A stretch of DNA of 49,122 bases from Methanolinea sp. UBA275 (lineage in GTDB: Archaea > Halobacteriota > Methanomicrobia > Methanomicrobiales > Methanospirillaceae): positions 1 to 49,122 of the forward strand of contig DAWU01000030.1 in assembly GCA_002506105.1 (NCBI GenBank). Direction: 5' to 3'. The notes beneath the pieces are model-generated. The model made no database searches. It was not told the origin of the DNA and saw only the letters and a list, made by a program, of their open reading frames with translations. This document shows, piece after piece, positions 38,154 to 46,627 of this stretch (the first letter of the stretch is position 1; the number at the start of each line of letters is the position of its first letter). The position numbers and the translations under genes are program-made.

Positions 38154-39422
38154 TCATATCATATCCCTTGGATCAGCCTTCATGAACTCCCTGCATACTG
38201 TGGTTGCATACTGACCTGGCGGGAGTGAAAAGGAAATATTGAGATTCGATCCCTCAATGGTTGACTTTATGTCTGTGGTGAGGGAGACTGGCCTGAGCGC
38301 CCCGTCGTACCGCGTGTGTACAAGGGTGGATGCCGTCGAGAACGATTCATGGTCAATTCCCTTCGACGTGAGGATGGAGGATATGGTACAATCGTCCTCT
38401 CCCTTTTCATGCAGATCCCTGCTTCCCGGCATCATGATCGCGATGCGGCAGCGTCCCCGCCTGACCTGCATCAATGCTGCGGTCAGGGTTCCTTCGGTCA
38501 CGACATCGTCCCGCCCGTCTGCAAAGATCAGACGGTCGCCATGATGCGGGAGGTAGAATTCCGGATCCCTTTCCATCCTTGCGGAGAGTGCCACGTTGAA
38601 AAGGAACGACTGGAAAGCGCTGACGAACATGGAAAGAAGCCTGGGGGGCAGGGAGAGGAGTGCACCCCTGTAATCCCCCGGGTGTGAGACAAGGTGATGC
38701 AGCATCGCCCTCTCGTAGGTGAGTGGTACAGGAAGTGCCCGGAGGGCCCGGAGGGGATCCCCTTCTTCGTAGTAGGCAGTCCTCGCCTCGCGCACATCGT
38801 CCGGCTCATCAGGGAAGGCAGCCCCCACATAACAGTCAACAGCGCCTTGAATGTTTCCCTCCAGTATCTTCTCCCCGACAAGATGGGTGATTGGCCGGAT
38901 CACCCCGAACCTCTGGATCCCGAAGAAGTTGGGGAGACCCTGTGTACAGGTTTCTGATACCGCTGCCGCGATCGAGGGGAGATCGGGGGACGAGGTGTTC
39001 CGGATCGTGATCGAGAACCGGTTGGCCTGGTGGGAACCGAGTGCCAGTGGGGAGGCCGAGCGCCCGACAGGGACCAGCTCAAGATCCCTGAGCCGGATCC
39101 GGGAGAGATCTCCCTCCTCAATACCCTGGATAGAGATGAGCTGGGTGGTCAGCGCATGCTTGTCCTTGGTCCCGGTCCACCCGATTCTCCGGTGGGAAAT
39201 AGAGAGCTGTTTTGCGATCTCCCTGACTGCACGCTGGAGCTCCCAGTCCTTCTTGGTGAGCCTGCATATGAGGTGGGCACCCTCAGTTCCTGTCTCTGCC
39301 GGGATCTCATCGACCACGAAGTCTTCGGCTGACTCACGGAGCCTGCCCCCGGTCCCCGGAGTATTACTGGCATACCAGCGCATACCGAGGGTGTGTTCGA
39401 GGGGATACGGACTCTCTTTCAT
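38154..39422 (-). CDS. truD: tRNA pseudouridine(13) synthase TruD
   Basis: 422 residues from ATG 39422. Shows the TruD core: GRLRESAEDFVVDEIP, HLICRLTKKDWELQRAVREIAKQL, RIGWTGTKDKHALTTQLISI with the catalytic Asp in GTKDKHA, LGSHQANRFSITIRN, LPNFFGIQRFG and LLSMFVSAFQSFLFN. It modifies U13 (and in archaea possibly U54/55 contexts) of tRNA. Located 50 nt after pth2, a pairing common in archaea (family knowledge). Confidence 0.94.
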   Translation of the reverse strand: MKESPYPLEHTLGMRWYASNTPGTGGRLRESAEDFVVDEIPAETGTEGAHLICRLTKKDWELQRAVREIAKQLSISHRRIGWTGTKDKHALTTQLISIQGIEEGDLSRIRLRDLELVPVGRSASPLALGSHQANRFSITIRNTSSPDLPSIAAAVSETCTQGLPNFFGIQRFGVIRPITHLVGEKILEGNIQGAVDCYVGAAFPDEPDDVREARTAYYEEGDPLRALRALPVPLTYERAMLHHLVSHPGDYRGALLSLPPRLLSMFVSAFQSFLFNVALSARMERDPEFYLPHHGDRLIFADGRDDVVTEGTLTAALMQVRRGRCRIAIMMPGSRDLHEKGEDDCTISSILTSKGIDHESFSTASTLVHTRYDGALRPVSLTTDIKSTIEGSNLNISFSLPPGQYATTVCREFMKADPRDMI

Positions 39423-39472
39423 CAGGTGTCCTCCGGGAAGAATGAAGAGTATCAATGGCTCTGCAAGGAATG

Positions 39473-39835
39473 TCAGAGCAGAGAGAGGTCGCTTGTGATC
39501 CTGTCCAGGTCTTCGCTCTTTGCGGGGCCGATGCCGAGTGCTGTGACGGTGCCGGGGGGGATCTCGGTAAGACCCGCATCCTGGACGAGTCCGGTTGAGA
39601 AACCGGCATATTCGGCAAGCGTCTTTATTTCAAGAAGCGCCCTCTCGGAGGAGACTTTGAGGACAACCTTCTTCTGGCCTTCCTGCAACCATTTCTTTTT
39701 TGTTGCGGCGTCTGCCCGCTCATACGCAATGACTGCCGCGTGGGCAGCCTGGGCACAGGTCTTCCCGCGGCTCATCTTGACATCGCTGCGGATGATGAGA
39801 CACTGTTTCCATTCGAACCGGGGTTCTTTTTCCAT
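39473..39835 (-). CDS. pth2: Peptidyl-tRNA hydrolase, Pth2 type
   Basis: 120 residues from ATG 39835: KQCLIIRSDVKMSRGKTCAQAAHAAVIAYERA, WLQEGQKKVVLKVSSERALLEIK, GLVQDAGLTEIPPGTVTALGIGPAKSEDLDRIT. These are the archaeal/eukaryotic Pth2 blocks, including the MSRGK-AQ-HA active-site segment and the T-x-GIGP loop. It releases peptides from peptidyl-tRNA. Upstream frames that would extend it run into the GC-rich repeats and are not coding. Confidence 0.95.
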   Translation of the reverse strand: MEKEPRFEWKQCLIIRSDVKMSRGKTCAQAAHAAVIAYERADAATKKKWLQEGQKKVVLKVSSERALLEIKTLAEYAGFSTGLVQDAGLTEIPPGTVTALGIGPAKSEDLDRITSDLSLL

Positions 39836-39887
39836 CTGTGCGGGAATATTCGCCCGGCAAGGAGAAAATAGGTGTGAAGGGAGACGT

Positions 39888-39979
39888 GAGGGGATAGTAC
39901 CCCTCCCGGCCCACCCCGGCGTACCTCCGCAGGAGTGGTCTTGGACCACTCCTGCTTCCCCACAATTGATAGCCTTCGG
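39888..39979 (+). repeat. GC-rich repeat with variable hairpin arm, copy E
   Basis: GAGGGGATAGTACCCCTCCCGG head, ACCCCGGCGT, CCGCAG, a variable palindrome GCAGGAGTGGTC-TTG-GACCACTCCTGC (perfect 12-bp stem), CTTCCCC-CA and a TTGATAGCCTTCGG tail. Same order and length as the copy at 40041-40131; the intervening 61 nt are unrelated. Confidence 0.75.
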
Positions 39980-40040
39980 ATGGGGGTAGGTAACCAAAGG
40001 ATGACCATACAATCCAGGTGACCAGGGGACCATCAGACGG

Positions 40041-40131
40041 GAGGGGATAGTACCCCTCCCGGCCTACCCCGGTGTTCCCCCGCAGGGGGGTTTTTGACCT
40101 CCCCTGCTCCCCCGCAGTTGATGGCCTTCGG
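40041..40131 (+). repeat. GC-rich repeat with variable hairpin arm, copy F
   Basis: Head GAGGGGATAGTACCCCTCCCGG is identical to copy E. Then come TACCCCGGTGTTCCCCCGCAG, a different and imperfect hairpin (GCAGGGGGGTT / GACCTCCCCTGC), CTCCCCCGCA and TTGATGGCCTTCGG. The frame and tail are conserved while the hairpin arm differs, as in copy D at 4641. Confidence 0.75.
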
Positions 40132-40181
40132 CCAATCAACTACTCCATTCATCCTGTTTCAATACAGATCTTGGTACAGAG

Positions 40182-41351
40182 ATGACCAGGCACTACGACG
40201 TGGTAGTGGTGGGGGGCGGTCCGGCCGGGAGTACCTGTGCACGGCTCTGCGCAGAGCAGGGGCTCTCTGTGTGCCTGGTGGAAGAGCACGGGGCTGCGGG
40301 CATCCCGGTCCAGTGTGCCGGGCTTCTGTCGATGAACGCGTTTAAAGAGTGCGAGGTATCGGAGTGCTGTATCCTCTCCACTGTCCGCGGCGCACGGGTG
40401 GTCTCGAGTCTCGGGCCTGTGCTTGAGTTCGATGCGGGAATGCCGAAGGCTCATGTGGTGGACCGGGCGGCACTCGACCGGCAAATGCTCCAGAAGGCGG
40501 CCAATGCGGGGGCAGAAATCCGGATGAAAACCTCATTTTTCACGAGGAAAGGTGATTGCATCATCACGCGGGGTGCAGACGGAAGACGTGAGATTCCGTT
40601 CCGCATCCTTGTTGCTGCCGACGGGGCGAGGAGCCGTATCGCCCGGGTGGAGAATATGCCAAGACCGCCTGTTTTCCTCGCAGGGCTCCAGGTAGATATC
40701 CTGCACAGGATCGAGCAGTCCAGAGTCGAGATCCACCCTGACGCGTCTCCCGAGTTCTTCGGCTGGGCAATTCCCATCGGACAGGGAAGAGCGAGGGTGG
40801 GACTTGCGGGAACGCGTAACGTGAAAGATCGGATGACACGCTTTCTCGCGCAGGTCGGGCAGGATTCACACACCGTGGAGGTGCACTTCGTGAGTGGGAC
40901 CATCCCCCTCGGAACTATGGCCAGAACCTACGGGAACCGTGTTCTCTTTCTCGGCGATGCGGCAGGAATGGCAAAGCCAACATCAGGAGGTGGCGTGTAT
41001 ACCGGCGTTCGTGCAGCCCGCCATGCTGCCAGGGTGATAGGGGAAGCATTCCTGAGGAATGATTGCAGTGATGCACTGCTCTCTGAATATGAAAAATCAT
41101 GGAAGTATGATTTCGGCCGGGAGCTCGAACTCGGGATGCGGCTTTTCCGGATAAGGCAGGGGATCTCATCCGCTGACATGTCAAGAATAATTGCAGCGCT
41201 TGGCGATCCTGCGATTTGCGAGGATATCGTTCGGCTGGGAGATATGGACAGGCCGGGAGCACTGATACGGCGGCTCCTTATGAGACCCTCTCTCTATCAC
41301 CTTTTAGGCATACTGATCAAAACGGAAGTATGTCGAATTTACAAAGAGTAA
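40182..41351 (+). CDS. Geranylgeranyl-reductase-family flavoprotein
   Basis: 389 residues. Rossmann FAD-binding N-terminus YDVVVVGGGPAGSTCARLCAEQG, then QCAGLLS, AHVVDRAALDRQML, LVAADGARSRIAR, FFGWAIPIGQGRARVGLAG and the second FAD block VLFLGDAAGMAKPTSGGGVYTGVRAA. This is the archaeal GGR family that saturates isoprenoid chains of membrane lipids; paralogues act on other substrates. Which one this is cannot be told. It is upstream of the cobalt transporter but has its own promoter distance and is probably separate. Confidence 0.88.
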   Translation: MTRHYDVVVVGGGPAGSTCARLCAEQGLSVCLVEEHGAAGIPVQCAGLLSMNAFKECEVSECCILSTVRGARVVSSLGPVLEFDAGMPKAHVVDRAALDRQMLQKAANAGAEIRMKTSFFTRKGDCIITRGADGRREIPFRILVAADGARSRIARVENMPRPPVFLAGLQVDILHRIEQSRVEIHPDASPEFFGWAIPIGQGRARVGLAGTRNVKDRMTRFLAQVGQDSHTVEVHFVSGTIPLGTMARTYGNRVLFLGDAAGMAKPTSGGGVYTGVRAARHAARVIGEAFLRNDCSDALLSEYEKSWKYDFGRELELGMRLFRIRQGISSADMSRIIAALGDPAICEDIVRLGDMDRPGALIRRLLMRPSLYHLLGILIKTEVCRIYKE

Positions 41352-41369
41352 TATTTTTTAACTATTCCT

Positions 41370-41395
41370 TATTACGATATTACACATACGTATTA
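41370..41395 (+). promoter_or_regulatory. Candidate operator over the cbiM transcription start
   Basis: Inverted repeat TATTACG (41370-41376) and CGTATTA (41389-41395), 6 of 7 positions complementary, spaced by 12 nt. It lies just downstream of the TATA-like ATATTTTTTAA (41351-41361) and 15 nt before the cbiM start, an expected place for a repressor such as a metal-responsive regulator. No NikR-like gene is in the window, so the regulator is unassigned. Confidence 0.45.
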
Positions 41396-41409
41396 TTACA
41401 GGTGATAAA

Positions 41410-42063
41410 ATGCACATTCCCGATTTTGCCATTCCAATCTACCAGGGCGTTATATACTGGGCTATTGCCCTTGTGTTTGTCTTCCTTGCAGTAAGATGGG
41501 CGAAGAATGACATGAACGAGGAGAAACTCCCCCTCGTTGCGGTACTCGCGGCAGCAATCTTTGCAATCCAGTCTTTCAACCTCCCGGTCTCGATGGGGAC
41601 AAGCGGGCATCTCGTAGGGGGTGCCCTTGCGGCAATCGTACTCGGCTCACCGTTCGCAGCGGTGTTCATCCTGACCATGGTCCTGATCGTGCAGGGAGTC
41701 CTCTTTGGAGATGGTGGAATTACCACCATGGGTGCGAATATCATCAATATGGGAGTGATCGGTGGTTTTGTAGGCTTTTATTCGTACAAGGGGATCAAAG
41801 CAGCCACGAAAAGTATGCCTGTTTCCGCGTTCATCGCTGCATGGCTTGCCTGCCTGATCCCTGCGCTCGCGTGTGCAGTGGAGATGTTCATTGCGGGAAC
41901 ATTCCCCTTAATGGAAGGTCTGGTAGCGATGGGCATTTACCATGCGATCATCGGTGTCATCGAGGGTGTGATCACGGTCGCGGCAATATACCTCATCATG
42001 AATGTTCGGCCTGACCTCGTGGATAGTGGTGTGAAACCGTTGAAAAAGGTGAGCGCAGTATGA
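41410..42063 (+). CDS. cbiM: Cobalt ECF transporter, substrate-binding membrane protein CbiM
   Basis: 217 residues. The conserved metal-binding N-terminus is MHIPDFAIPIYQGVIYW (Met1-His2 ligand, the H-I-P-D pattern of CbiM/NikM). It then has NLPVSMGTSGHLVGGALAAIVLG (His in the conserved GTSGHLVGG segment) and about seven transmembrane helices. CbiM binds Co2+ for cobamide synthesis (the same family includes NikM for nickel). GGTGAT precedes the ATG. First gene of an M-N-O-Q operon. Confidence 0.95.
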   Translation: MHIPDFAIPIYQGVIYWAIALVFVFLAVRWAKNDMNEEKLPLVAVLAAAIFAIQSFNLPVSMGTSGHLVGGALAAIVLGSPFAAVFILTMVLIVQGVLFGDGGITTMGANIINMGVIGGFVGFYSYKGIKAATKSMPVSAFIAAWLACLIPALACAVEMFIAGTFPLMEGLVAMGIYHAIIGVIEGVITVAAIYLIMNVRPDLVDSGVKPLKKVSAV

Positions 42064-42401
42064 TGGACAACAGGACCTTCCTCATAGTCGGGCTCGTGAT
42101 CTCACTCCTCGTGGGAAGCATCGCGGTCTTCATGGCATCTTCGGATCCCGACGGTCTGGAGAGCACCGCCCTGGTAATTCAGGGAGATAAAACCCTTACA
42201 GGCGCGGCTCCCGAAGATGCCAAGATTCACGAAGTGACTGAAGGCCGGTTTTCATACGAATCACCTATGCCGGACTACGCACTGGGTGAAGAGATGGGAT
42301 CCGCAGGAGGGCTGGTCGCGATTCTTGCCGGGACGATCCTGGCATTCCTTGTGGTCCTGGGACTCGTCTACGTGATGAAGGCACCGGGGAAGTCGGTGTA
42401 A
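42060..42401 (+). CDS. cbiN: Cobalt transporter small membrane subunit with PDGLE motif
   Basis: 113 residues, two transmembrane helices (LIVGLVISLLVGSIAVFMA and GLVAILAGTILAFLVVLGLVYVM) flanking an extracytoplasmic loop that starts with the PDGLE signature (SSDPDGLEST) and contains PMPDYALGE. It is the CbiN-like auxiliary subunit needed with CbiM for metal uptake (family knowledge). ATG 42060 overlaps the cbiM stop (ATGA); an adjacent ATG at 42063 is possible. Confidence 0.9.
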   Translation: MMDNRTFLIVGLVISLLVGSIAVFMASSDPDGLESTALVIQGDKTLTGAAPEDAKIHEVTEGRFSYESPMPDYALGEEMGSAGGLVAILAGTILAFLVVLGLVYVMKAPGKSV

Positions 42402-42447
42402 TCAGACCAATGAACCAATACGGTATCCTCAATACCAGGTCATACTC

Positions 42448-43281
42448 ATGCACCTGATCGAGACCCGGGATCTCTGTTATACGTATCCAGGGAATGTCAA
42501 AGCCCTTGATCACATTCATTTCATTGCTCCCAGAAATGCAAGGATTGCGGTAATCGGTGCGAACGGGGCAGGGAAGAGTACCCTCTTCAAACAATTCAAC
42601 GGAATTTTCAAGCCCACATCAGGAAGTGTTCTCATCAGAGGCGAGCCTATCACCAAAGAGAACCTCCGTGAAGTGAGGAAGTTCGTGGGGCTCGTGTTCC
42701 AGAACCCCGATGACCAGATCTTCTCTCCCACCGTGGAACAGGATGTCGCATTCGGACCCATGAACCTGGGCCTTGACGAAGAGACAGTACAACACCGGGT
42801 CACAGAGGCATTGGGAGTTGTCGGGATCGAACATCTGAGGGATCGTGTGCCACACCACCTGAGCGGGGGTGAGAAGAAGAGAGTGGCCATTGCAGGGGTG
42901 ATCGCCATGGAGCCTCAGGTGCTTGTCCTGGACGAACCCACTGCGGGTCTGGATCCCCAGGGGGTAAGAGACCTCGTGGGATTCATCAACTCCCTCTCTT
43001 CGAAATACGGAATGACGGTGATCTTCTCAACTCACGATGTCTCGCTGGTCCCGGAAGTGGCCGATTATGTGTATGTGATGAACAAAGGCCAGGTGGTCGG
43101 GACCGGCACTGTTGAGGAGATCTTCATCAATGAGGAGATGCTGAATTCTGTCCGCCTGGGAGTGCCTGTCCTGCCGAAACTCATCTCAACGCTGCAAAAA
43201 CACGGGATCAGCATATCGCCGGCCTACTCCTATGCGGATGCAGAACGCTCGTTTCTTTCCGCGTTTGGAAAACAACCATGA
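42448..43281 (+). CDS. cbiO: Cobalt ECF transporter ATPase CbiO
   Basis: 277 residues, ABC ATPase: Walker A GANGAGKST (about residue 36), Q-loop LVFQNPDDQIFSPTVEQDVAFGPMN, signature LSGGEKKRVAIAG, Walker B VLVLDEPTAGLD and the H-loop STHD. The QNPDDQIF Q-loop is typical of ECF-type ATPases. It energises cobalt uptake via CbiQ. It begins 46 nt after cbiN and ends in an ATGA overlap with cbiQ. Confidence 0.96.
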   Translation: MHLIETRDLCYTYPGNVKALDHIHFIAPRNARIAVIGANGAGKSTLFKQFNGIFKPTSGSVLIRGEPITKENLREVRKFVGLVFQNPDDQIFSPTVEQDVAFGPMNLGLDEETVQHRVTEALGVVGIEHLRDRVPHHLSGGEKKRVAIAGVIAMEPQVLVLDEPTAGLDPQGVRDLVGFINSLSSKYGMTVIFSTHDVSLVPEVADYVYVMNKGQVVGTGTVEEIFINEEMLNSVRLGVPVLPKLISTLQKHGISISPAYSYADAERSFLSAFGKQP

Positions 43282-44105
43282 TAGAAGAACTCTTCCAGAT
43301 AGAGCGTGATGCATACCGGGACAGCTCTGTCCACCGTGTGGATGCCCGGGTGAAGATCATTCTCTGTTTTGCAGCGATCGTGGCACTCGTCGCAGTCCCC
43401 TATTCAACGATGATATATACGGTCGGAGCGATCTTCTTCATTTTTTTCCTTGCCTTCTGGCTAGCAACACGGCTCCCGTTTGTCGCGTATTTGAAACGTC
43501 TTGCAGCAATCATGCCTGTATGGGGGATCATTATTTTTTTCCAGATCTTTTTGAAAAACAGGTATTACTCTGAATATCACTCCCTTGTATCCCTGCCATT
43601 CGGGATCCATATTTATACCGAATCCATTGAGTTTGCCTTCATACTGTGCATCAAATTCATGCTCACCATCTCGTTCATCATCCTTCTGTCATCCACCACG
43701 AAGATGCAGGATCTTCTTGATGGTGCAAGCCGGATTGGCCTTCCCGAGGAGTTTGCCCTGGCCCTCGGCATGATGATCCGGTACCTGTTCGTCTTCGGCT
43801 ATATGTTCCGCAAAATCCAGGAGTCCCTGAAAACCCGCTGCTTTAATCCGTTCGATTCACGCCTCCCCTACCGGTACAGGCTTCGCCAGTTGGGCTATAC
43901 CATCGGGACCATGTTTATCAGGTCGTATGAACAGGGAGAGCGTGTGTATATCAGCATGCTCTGCCGCGGGCATGGAACACGTTCGCATCTGTTTCTCTCT
44001 AAAAAGCCCCTGCGAAGAGGAGAGTGGAGCCTGCTCATCGCGGGTCTTGTGTTCATTATCGTGATGCCCTCTTGTGTCTGGCTGATGCAATTCTCGCTTT
44101 TTTAG
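43278..44105 (+). CDS. cbiQ: Cobalt ECF transporter transmembrane protein CbiQ
   Basis: 275 residues of the EcfT/CbiQ family. The sequence VHRVDARVKIILCFAAIVALVAV leads into about five hydrophobic helices. The coupling region has TKMQDLLDGASRIGLPEEFALALGMMIRYLFVF and the conserved A-R-G-type segment YISMLCRGHGTRSHLF. It couples CbiO to CbiM. Last gene of the operon; the ATG overlaps the cbiO stop (43278-43281). Confidence 0.93.
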   Translation: MIEELFQIERDAYRDSSVHRVDARVKIILCFAAIVALVAVPYSTMIYTVGAIFFIFFLAFWLATRLPFVAYLKRLAAIMPVWGIIIFFQIFLKNRYYSEYHSLVSLPFGIHIYTESIEFAFILCIKFMLTISFIILLSSTTKMQDLLDGASRIGLPEEFALALGMMIRYLFVFGYMFRKIQESLKTRCFNPFDSRLPYRYRLRQLGYTIGTMFIRSYEQGERVYISMLCRGHGTRSHLFLSKKPLRRGEWSLLIAGLVFIIVMPSCVWLMQFSLF

Positions 44106-44159
44106 GTCGGTGCCCCTCTCTTCCGGTATATTATTATGGAAGGCAGGAAAGGCTAGTGC

Positions 44160-44468
44160 ATGGCAAGTACCTTCGGGCGTGGGTTTGTGACGAACCTTAT
44201 GCTGATCTGCAACCACTTTGCGCACAAACCCGAGGAAGCATTCTACGGGGCGGCAGACCATCTTCAGGATTTTATCATTCCCGACCAGTTCAAGGGAACC
44301 GAGATCGAGGATCTGGCTGACAGGCTCCGGAAGAGAATCATGTGGCACCAGCCGGGAACCCTTGACCGGGAGGACGCAGAGGAAGTGGTGAAACTTATGC
44401 ACACACTCATCATTGCCATTGACAAGGCGCTGGGCATTAAAGACCCGGATTTGGGAGAATTCTACTAG
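44160..44468 (+). CDS. Unknown small conserved-looking protein
   Basis: 102 residues, mostly helical, no membrane segment: FGRGFVTNLMLICNHFAHKPEEAFYGAADHLQDFIIPDQFKG, EIEDLADRLRKRIMWHQPG, DAEEVVKLMHTLIIAIDKALGIKDPDLGEFY. The balanced composition, complete codons and position between cbiQ (54 nt) and gyrB indicate a real gene, but I do not recognise a family. Its His and Cys are scattered (CNHFAHK, MWHQP) without a clear metal site. It could be co-transcribed with cbiMNOQ. Confidence 0.65.
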   Translation: MASTFGRGFVTNLMLICNHFAHKPEEAFYGAADHLQDFIIPDQFKGTEIEDLADRLRKRIMWHQPGTLDREDAEEVVKLMHTLIIAIDKALGIKDPDLGEFY

Positions 44469-44514
44469 GCAGGCTTGAAACGCCTCCCTTACCCTTAAGT
44501 GTTCCCGCGACTAA

Positions 44515-44523
44515 TACTATATG
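44515..44523 (+). promoter_or_regulatory. Candidate TATA box of gyrBA
   Basis: ATACTATATG about 50-58 nt before the TTG start of gyrB, compatible with a leader of about 25-30 nt carrying GGAGGAGAGG. Confidence 0.4.
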
Positions 44524-44572
44524 TGACGTCGGTTTTCAGAATCGAACAGTTTTTTTTCACGGAGGAGAGGGA

Positions 44573-46627
44573 TTGACCGATACGTACGATGCATCTCATA
44601 TTACGGTACTTGAGGGCCTCCAGCCAGTACGGGAACGTCCAGCGATGTATATCGGGAGCACCGATACACGGGGGCTCCACCACCTTGTCTACGAGGTCGT
44701 GGACAATTCCATCGATGAAGCACTTGCAGGATACTGTGACCGTATCTGGGTGAGTATCAACAAGAATGGTTCAGTCACAGTCGAGGACAACGGGAGAGGC
44801 ATCCCTGTTGACCGCATGGAGAAGAATGGAAAGTGTGCGCTGGAGGTGGTTCTAACTGTTCTCCATGCAGGAGGAAAATTCGACAAGGATAGCTATCAGG
44901 TATCCGGTGGCCTGCATGGGGTCGGTGTCTCTGTCGTGAATGCACTCTCGAGCTGGCTCGATGCCCGGGTATACAGGGATGGGAATGTGTACGAGATGCG
45001 GTTTTCCCAGGGGAAGACCATTTCACAGTGTTCCGAGCGGGAAGAGACGCTCTCTGAGATGCGTGCCCGGTTCGCACAGTGGTACAGAGAGCCTCAACCG
45101 CCAGAAGGACCGGACGATCAGGGAGCAGCACTTGGTACTGGAGACCAGACTGATGACGGGAATCTTGACAGGACACAATTCCTGGAGAAGCACCGTGCGA
45201 AATTGTCCGGCACAAGGATCACGTTCAATCCGGATTCATCAATTTTCGAGACAATCCAATTTGATTATGACGTCCTCGCCCACAGGATGAGAGAACTTGC
45301 CTTCCTGAATGCTGGACTCATCATCTTTATCATGGACGAGCGGAATGGGGACCATGTACGATATCAATACCAGGGCGGGCTGACCGAGTTCGTGAGTTAT
45401 CTGAACGAAGGGTCTGATTGCCTCAACCCGGTTCCCATCTATATATCGAAAAAGGATCAGGAGAACAAGCTCGAATTCGACGTGGCTATCCAGTATACCA
45501 CAGGGTATGACGAGAAGATCTTTTCGTATGTGAATTCTGTCAATACCCGGGAAGGAGGGACCCACCTCGAAGGTTTCAGGAGTGCAATCACCCGTGCAAT
45601 CAACACCATGGCCAGGAAGAATGGTCTGGTCAAGGAGAATTCCTCGATCACGCTGCGTGGGGAAGATGTCAGGGAGGGCATGACTGCGGTCGTATCCGTC
45701 AAGATGGCGAATCCCCAGTTCGAGGGACAGACCAAAATGCGGCTGGGGAACAGCAATGTCAAGGGCATTGGGGATTCCCTTGTGTATTCGGCGCTTTCCG
45801 AATACTTCGATGAAAACCCAAAAGTCCTCCAGATCATTGTCGAGAAGGCACTTTCTGCTGCAAAAGCCCGGGAGGCTGCCCGGAACGCTCGGGAACTTGC
45901 CCGCCGGAAAGGTGTACTGGAGAGTGGAGGATTACCCGGGAAACTCGCTGACTGCTCCGAACGCAATCCCACGAAAAGCGAGATCTATATTGTTGAGGGG
46001 GATTCGGCAGGTGGCAGTGCGAAGCAGGGGAGGGACAGGAAATTCCAGGCAATCCTCCCGCTCCGGGGAAAGATCCTGAACGTTGAGAAAGCCGGGGAAC
46101 ACCAGCTTCTGAAAAACGCCGAGATCCAGACCCTGGTATCTGCAATCGGGACGGGAATCGGTGAAAATTTTGATCTCTCACGCGCCCGCTACCACCATAT
46201 TGTGATCATGACGGATGCGGATGTGGATGGTTCCCACATCAGGACCCTGCTCCTTACATTCTTCCACAATATGATGCCCAAACTGATCGACGCGGGGTAT
46301 ATTTATATCGCACAGCCCCCCCTCTTCTCCGTTTCAAAAGGGAAGACCGAAAAATATGCCTACAAGGAAGAGGACATGAAGAAACTTCTCGCTGAAATGG
46401 GTGAAAAAGGGGTTTCGGTCAAGAGGTACAAGGGTCTTGGTGAGATGAATGCCCAGCAGCTCTGGGATACCACGATGAATCCCGAGAACAGGTTCTTCAA
46501 AAAGGTTATGATCGACGACGCAATGGAAGCGAACGAGATATTCAAGACTCTCATGGGCAAGAATGTCGAAGCCCGCAAAGATTTCATCAAGCGCCATGCA
46601 AAGGAGGTCACGAACCTTGACATCTGA
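44573..46627 (+). CDS. gyrB: DNA gyrase subunit B
   Basis: 684 residues from TTG 44573 behind GGAGGAGAGG. GHKL ATPase: RPAMYIGSTDTRGLHHLVYEVVDNSIDEALAG, VEDNGRGIPVD, GGLHGVGVSVVNALS. TOPRIM domain: YIVEGDSAGGSAKQGRDR, LPLRGKILNVEKA and MTDADVDGSHIRTLLL with the catalytic Glu and DxD. The C-terminus KRYKGLGEMNAQQLWDTTM is typical. About 27 residues of acidic, Gly/Gln-rich sequence (about 174-200) lie between the GHKL and transducer parts and account for the extra length. The 3' end overlaps gyrA by 11 nt. Confidence 0.96.
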   Translation: MTDTYDASHITVLEGLQPVRERPAMYIGSTDTRGLHHLVYEVVDNSIDEALAGYCDRIWVSINKNGSVTVEDNGRGIPVDRMEKNGKCALEVVLTVLHAGGKFDKDSYQVSGGLHGVGVSVVNALSSWLDARVYRDGNVYEMRFSQGKTISQCSEREETLSEMRARFAQWYREPQPPEGPDDQGAALGTGDQTDDGNLDRTQFLEKHRAKLSGTRITFNPDSSIFETIQFDYDVLAHRMRELAFLNAGLIIFIMDERNGDHVRYQYQGGLTEFVSYLNEGSDCLNPVPIYISKKDQENKLEFDVAIQYTTGYDEKIFSYVNSVNTREGGTHLEGFRSAITRAINTMARKNGLVKENSSITLRGEDVREGMTAVVSVKMANPQFEGQTKMRLGNSNVKGIGDSLVYSALSEYFDENPKVLQIIVEKALSAAKAREAARNARELARRKGVLESGGLPGKLADCSERNPTKSEIYIVEGDSAGGSAKQGRDRKFQAILPLRGKILNVEKAGEHQLLKNAEIQTLVSAIGTGIGENFDLSRARYHHIVIMTDADVDGSHIRTLLLTFFHNMMPKLIDAGYIYIAQPPLFSVSKGKTEKYAYKEEDMKKLLAEMGEKGVSVKRYKGLGEMNAQQLWDTTMNPENRFFKKVMIDDAMEANEIFKTLMGKNVEARKDFIKRHAKEVTNLDI

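Noticed and set aside
39836..40181. Minus-strand frames with repeated GREGYYPL-like words upstream of pth2
   Set aside because: The apparent protein repeat is simply the translated GC-rich DNA repeat; pth2 has a clear start at 39835.
41352..41409. Cobalamin riboswitch before cbiM
   Set aside because: The gap is only 58 nt and AT-rich, too short for a cobalamin aptamer. An inverted repeat is the only structure.
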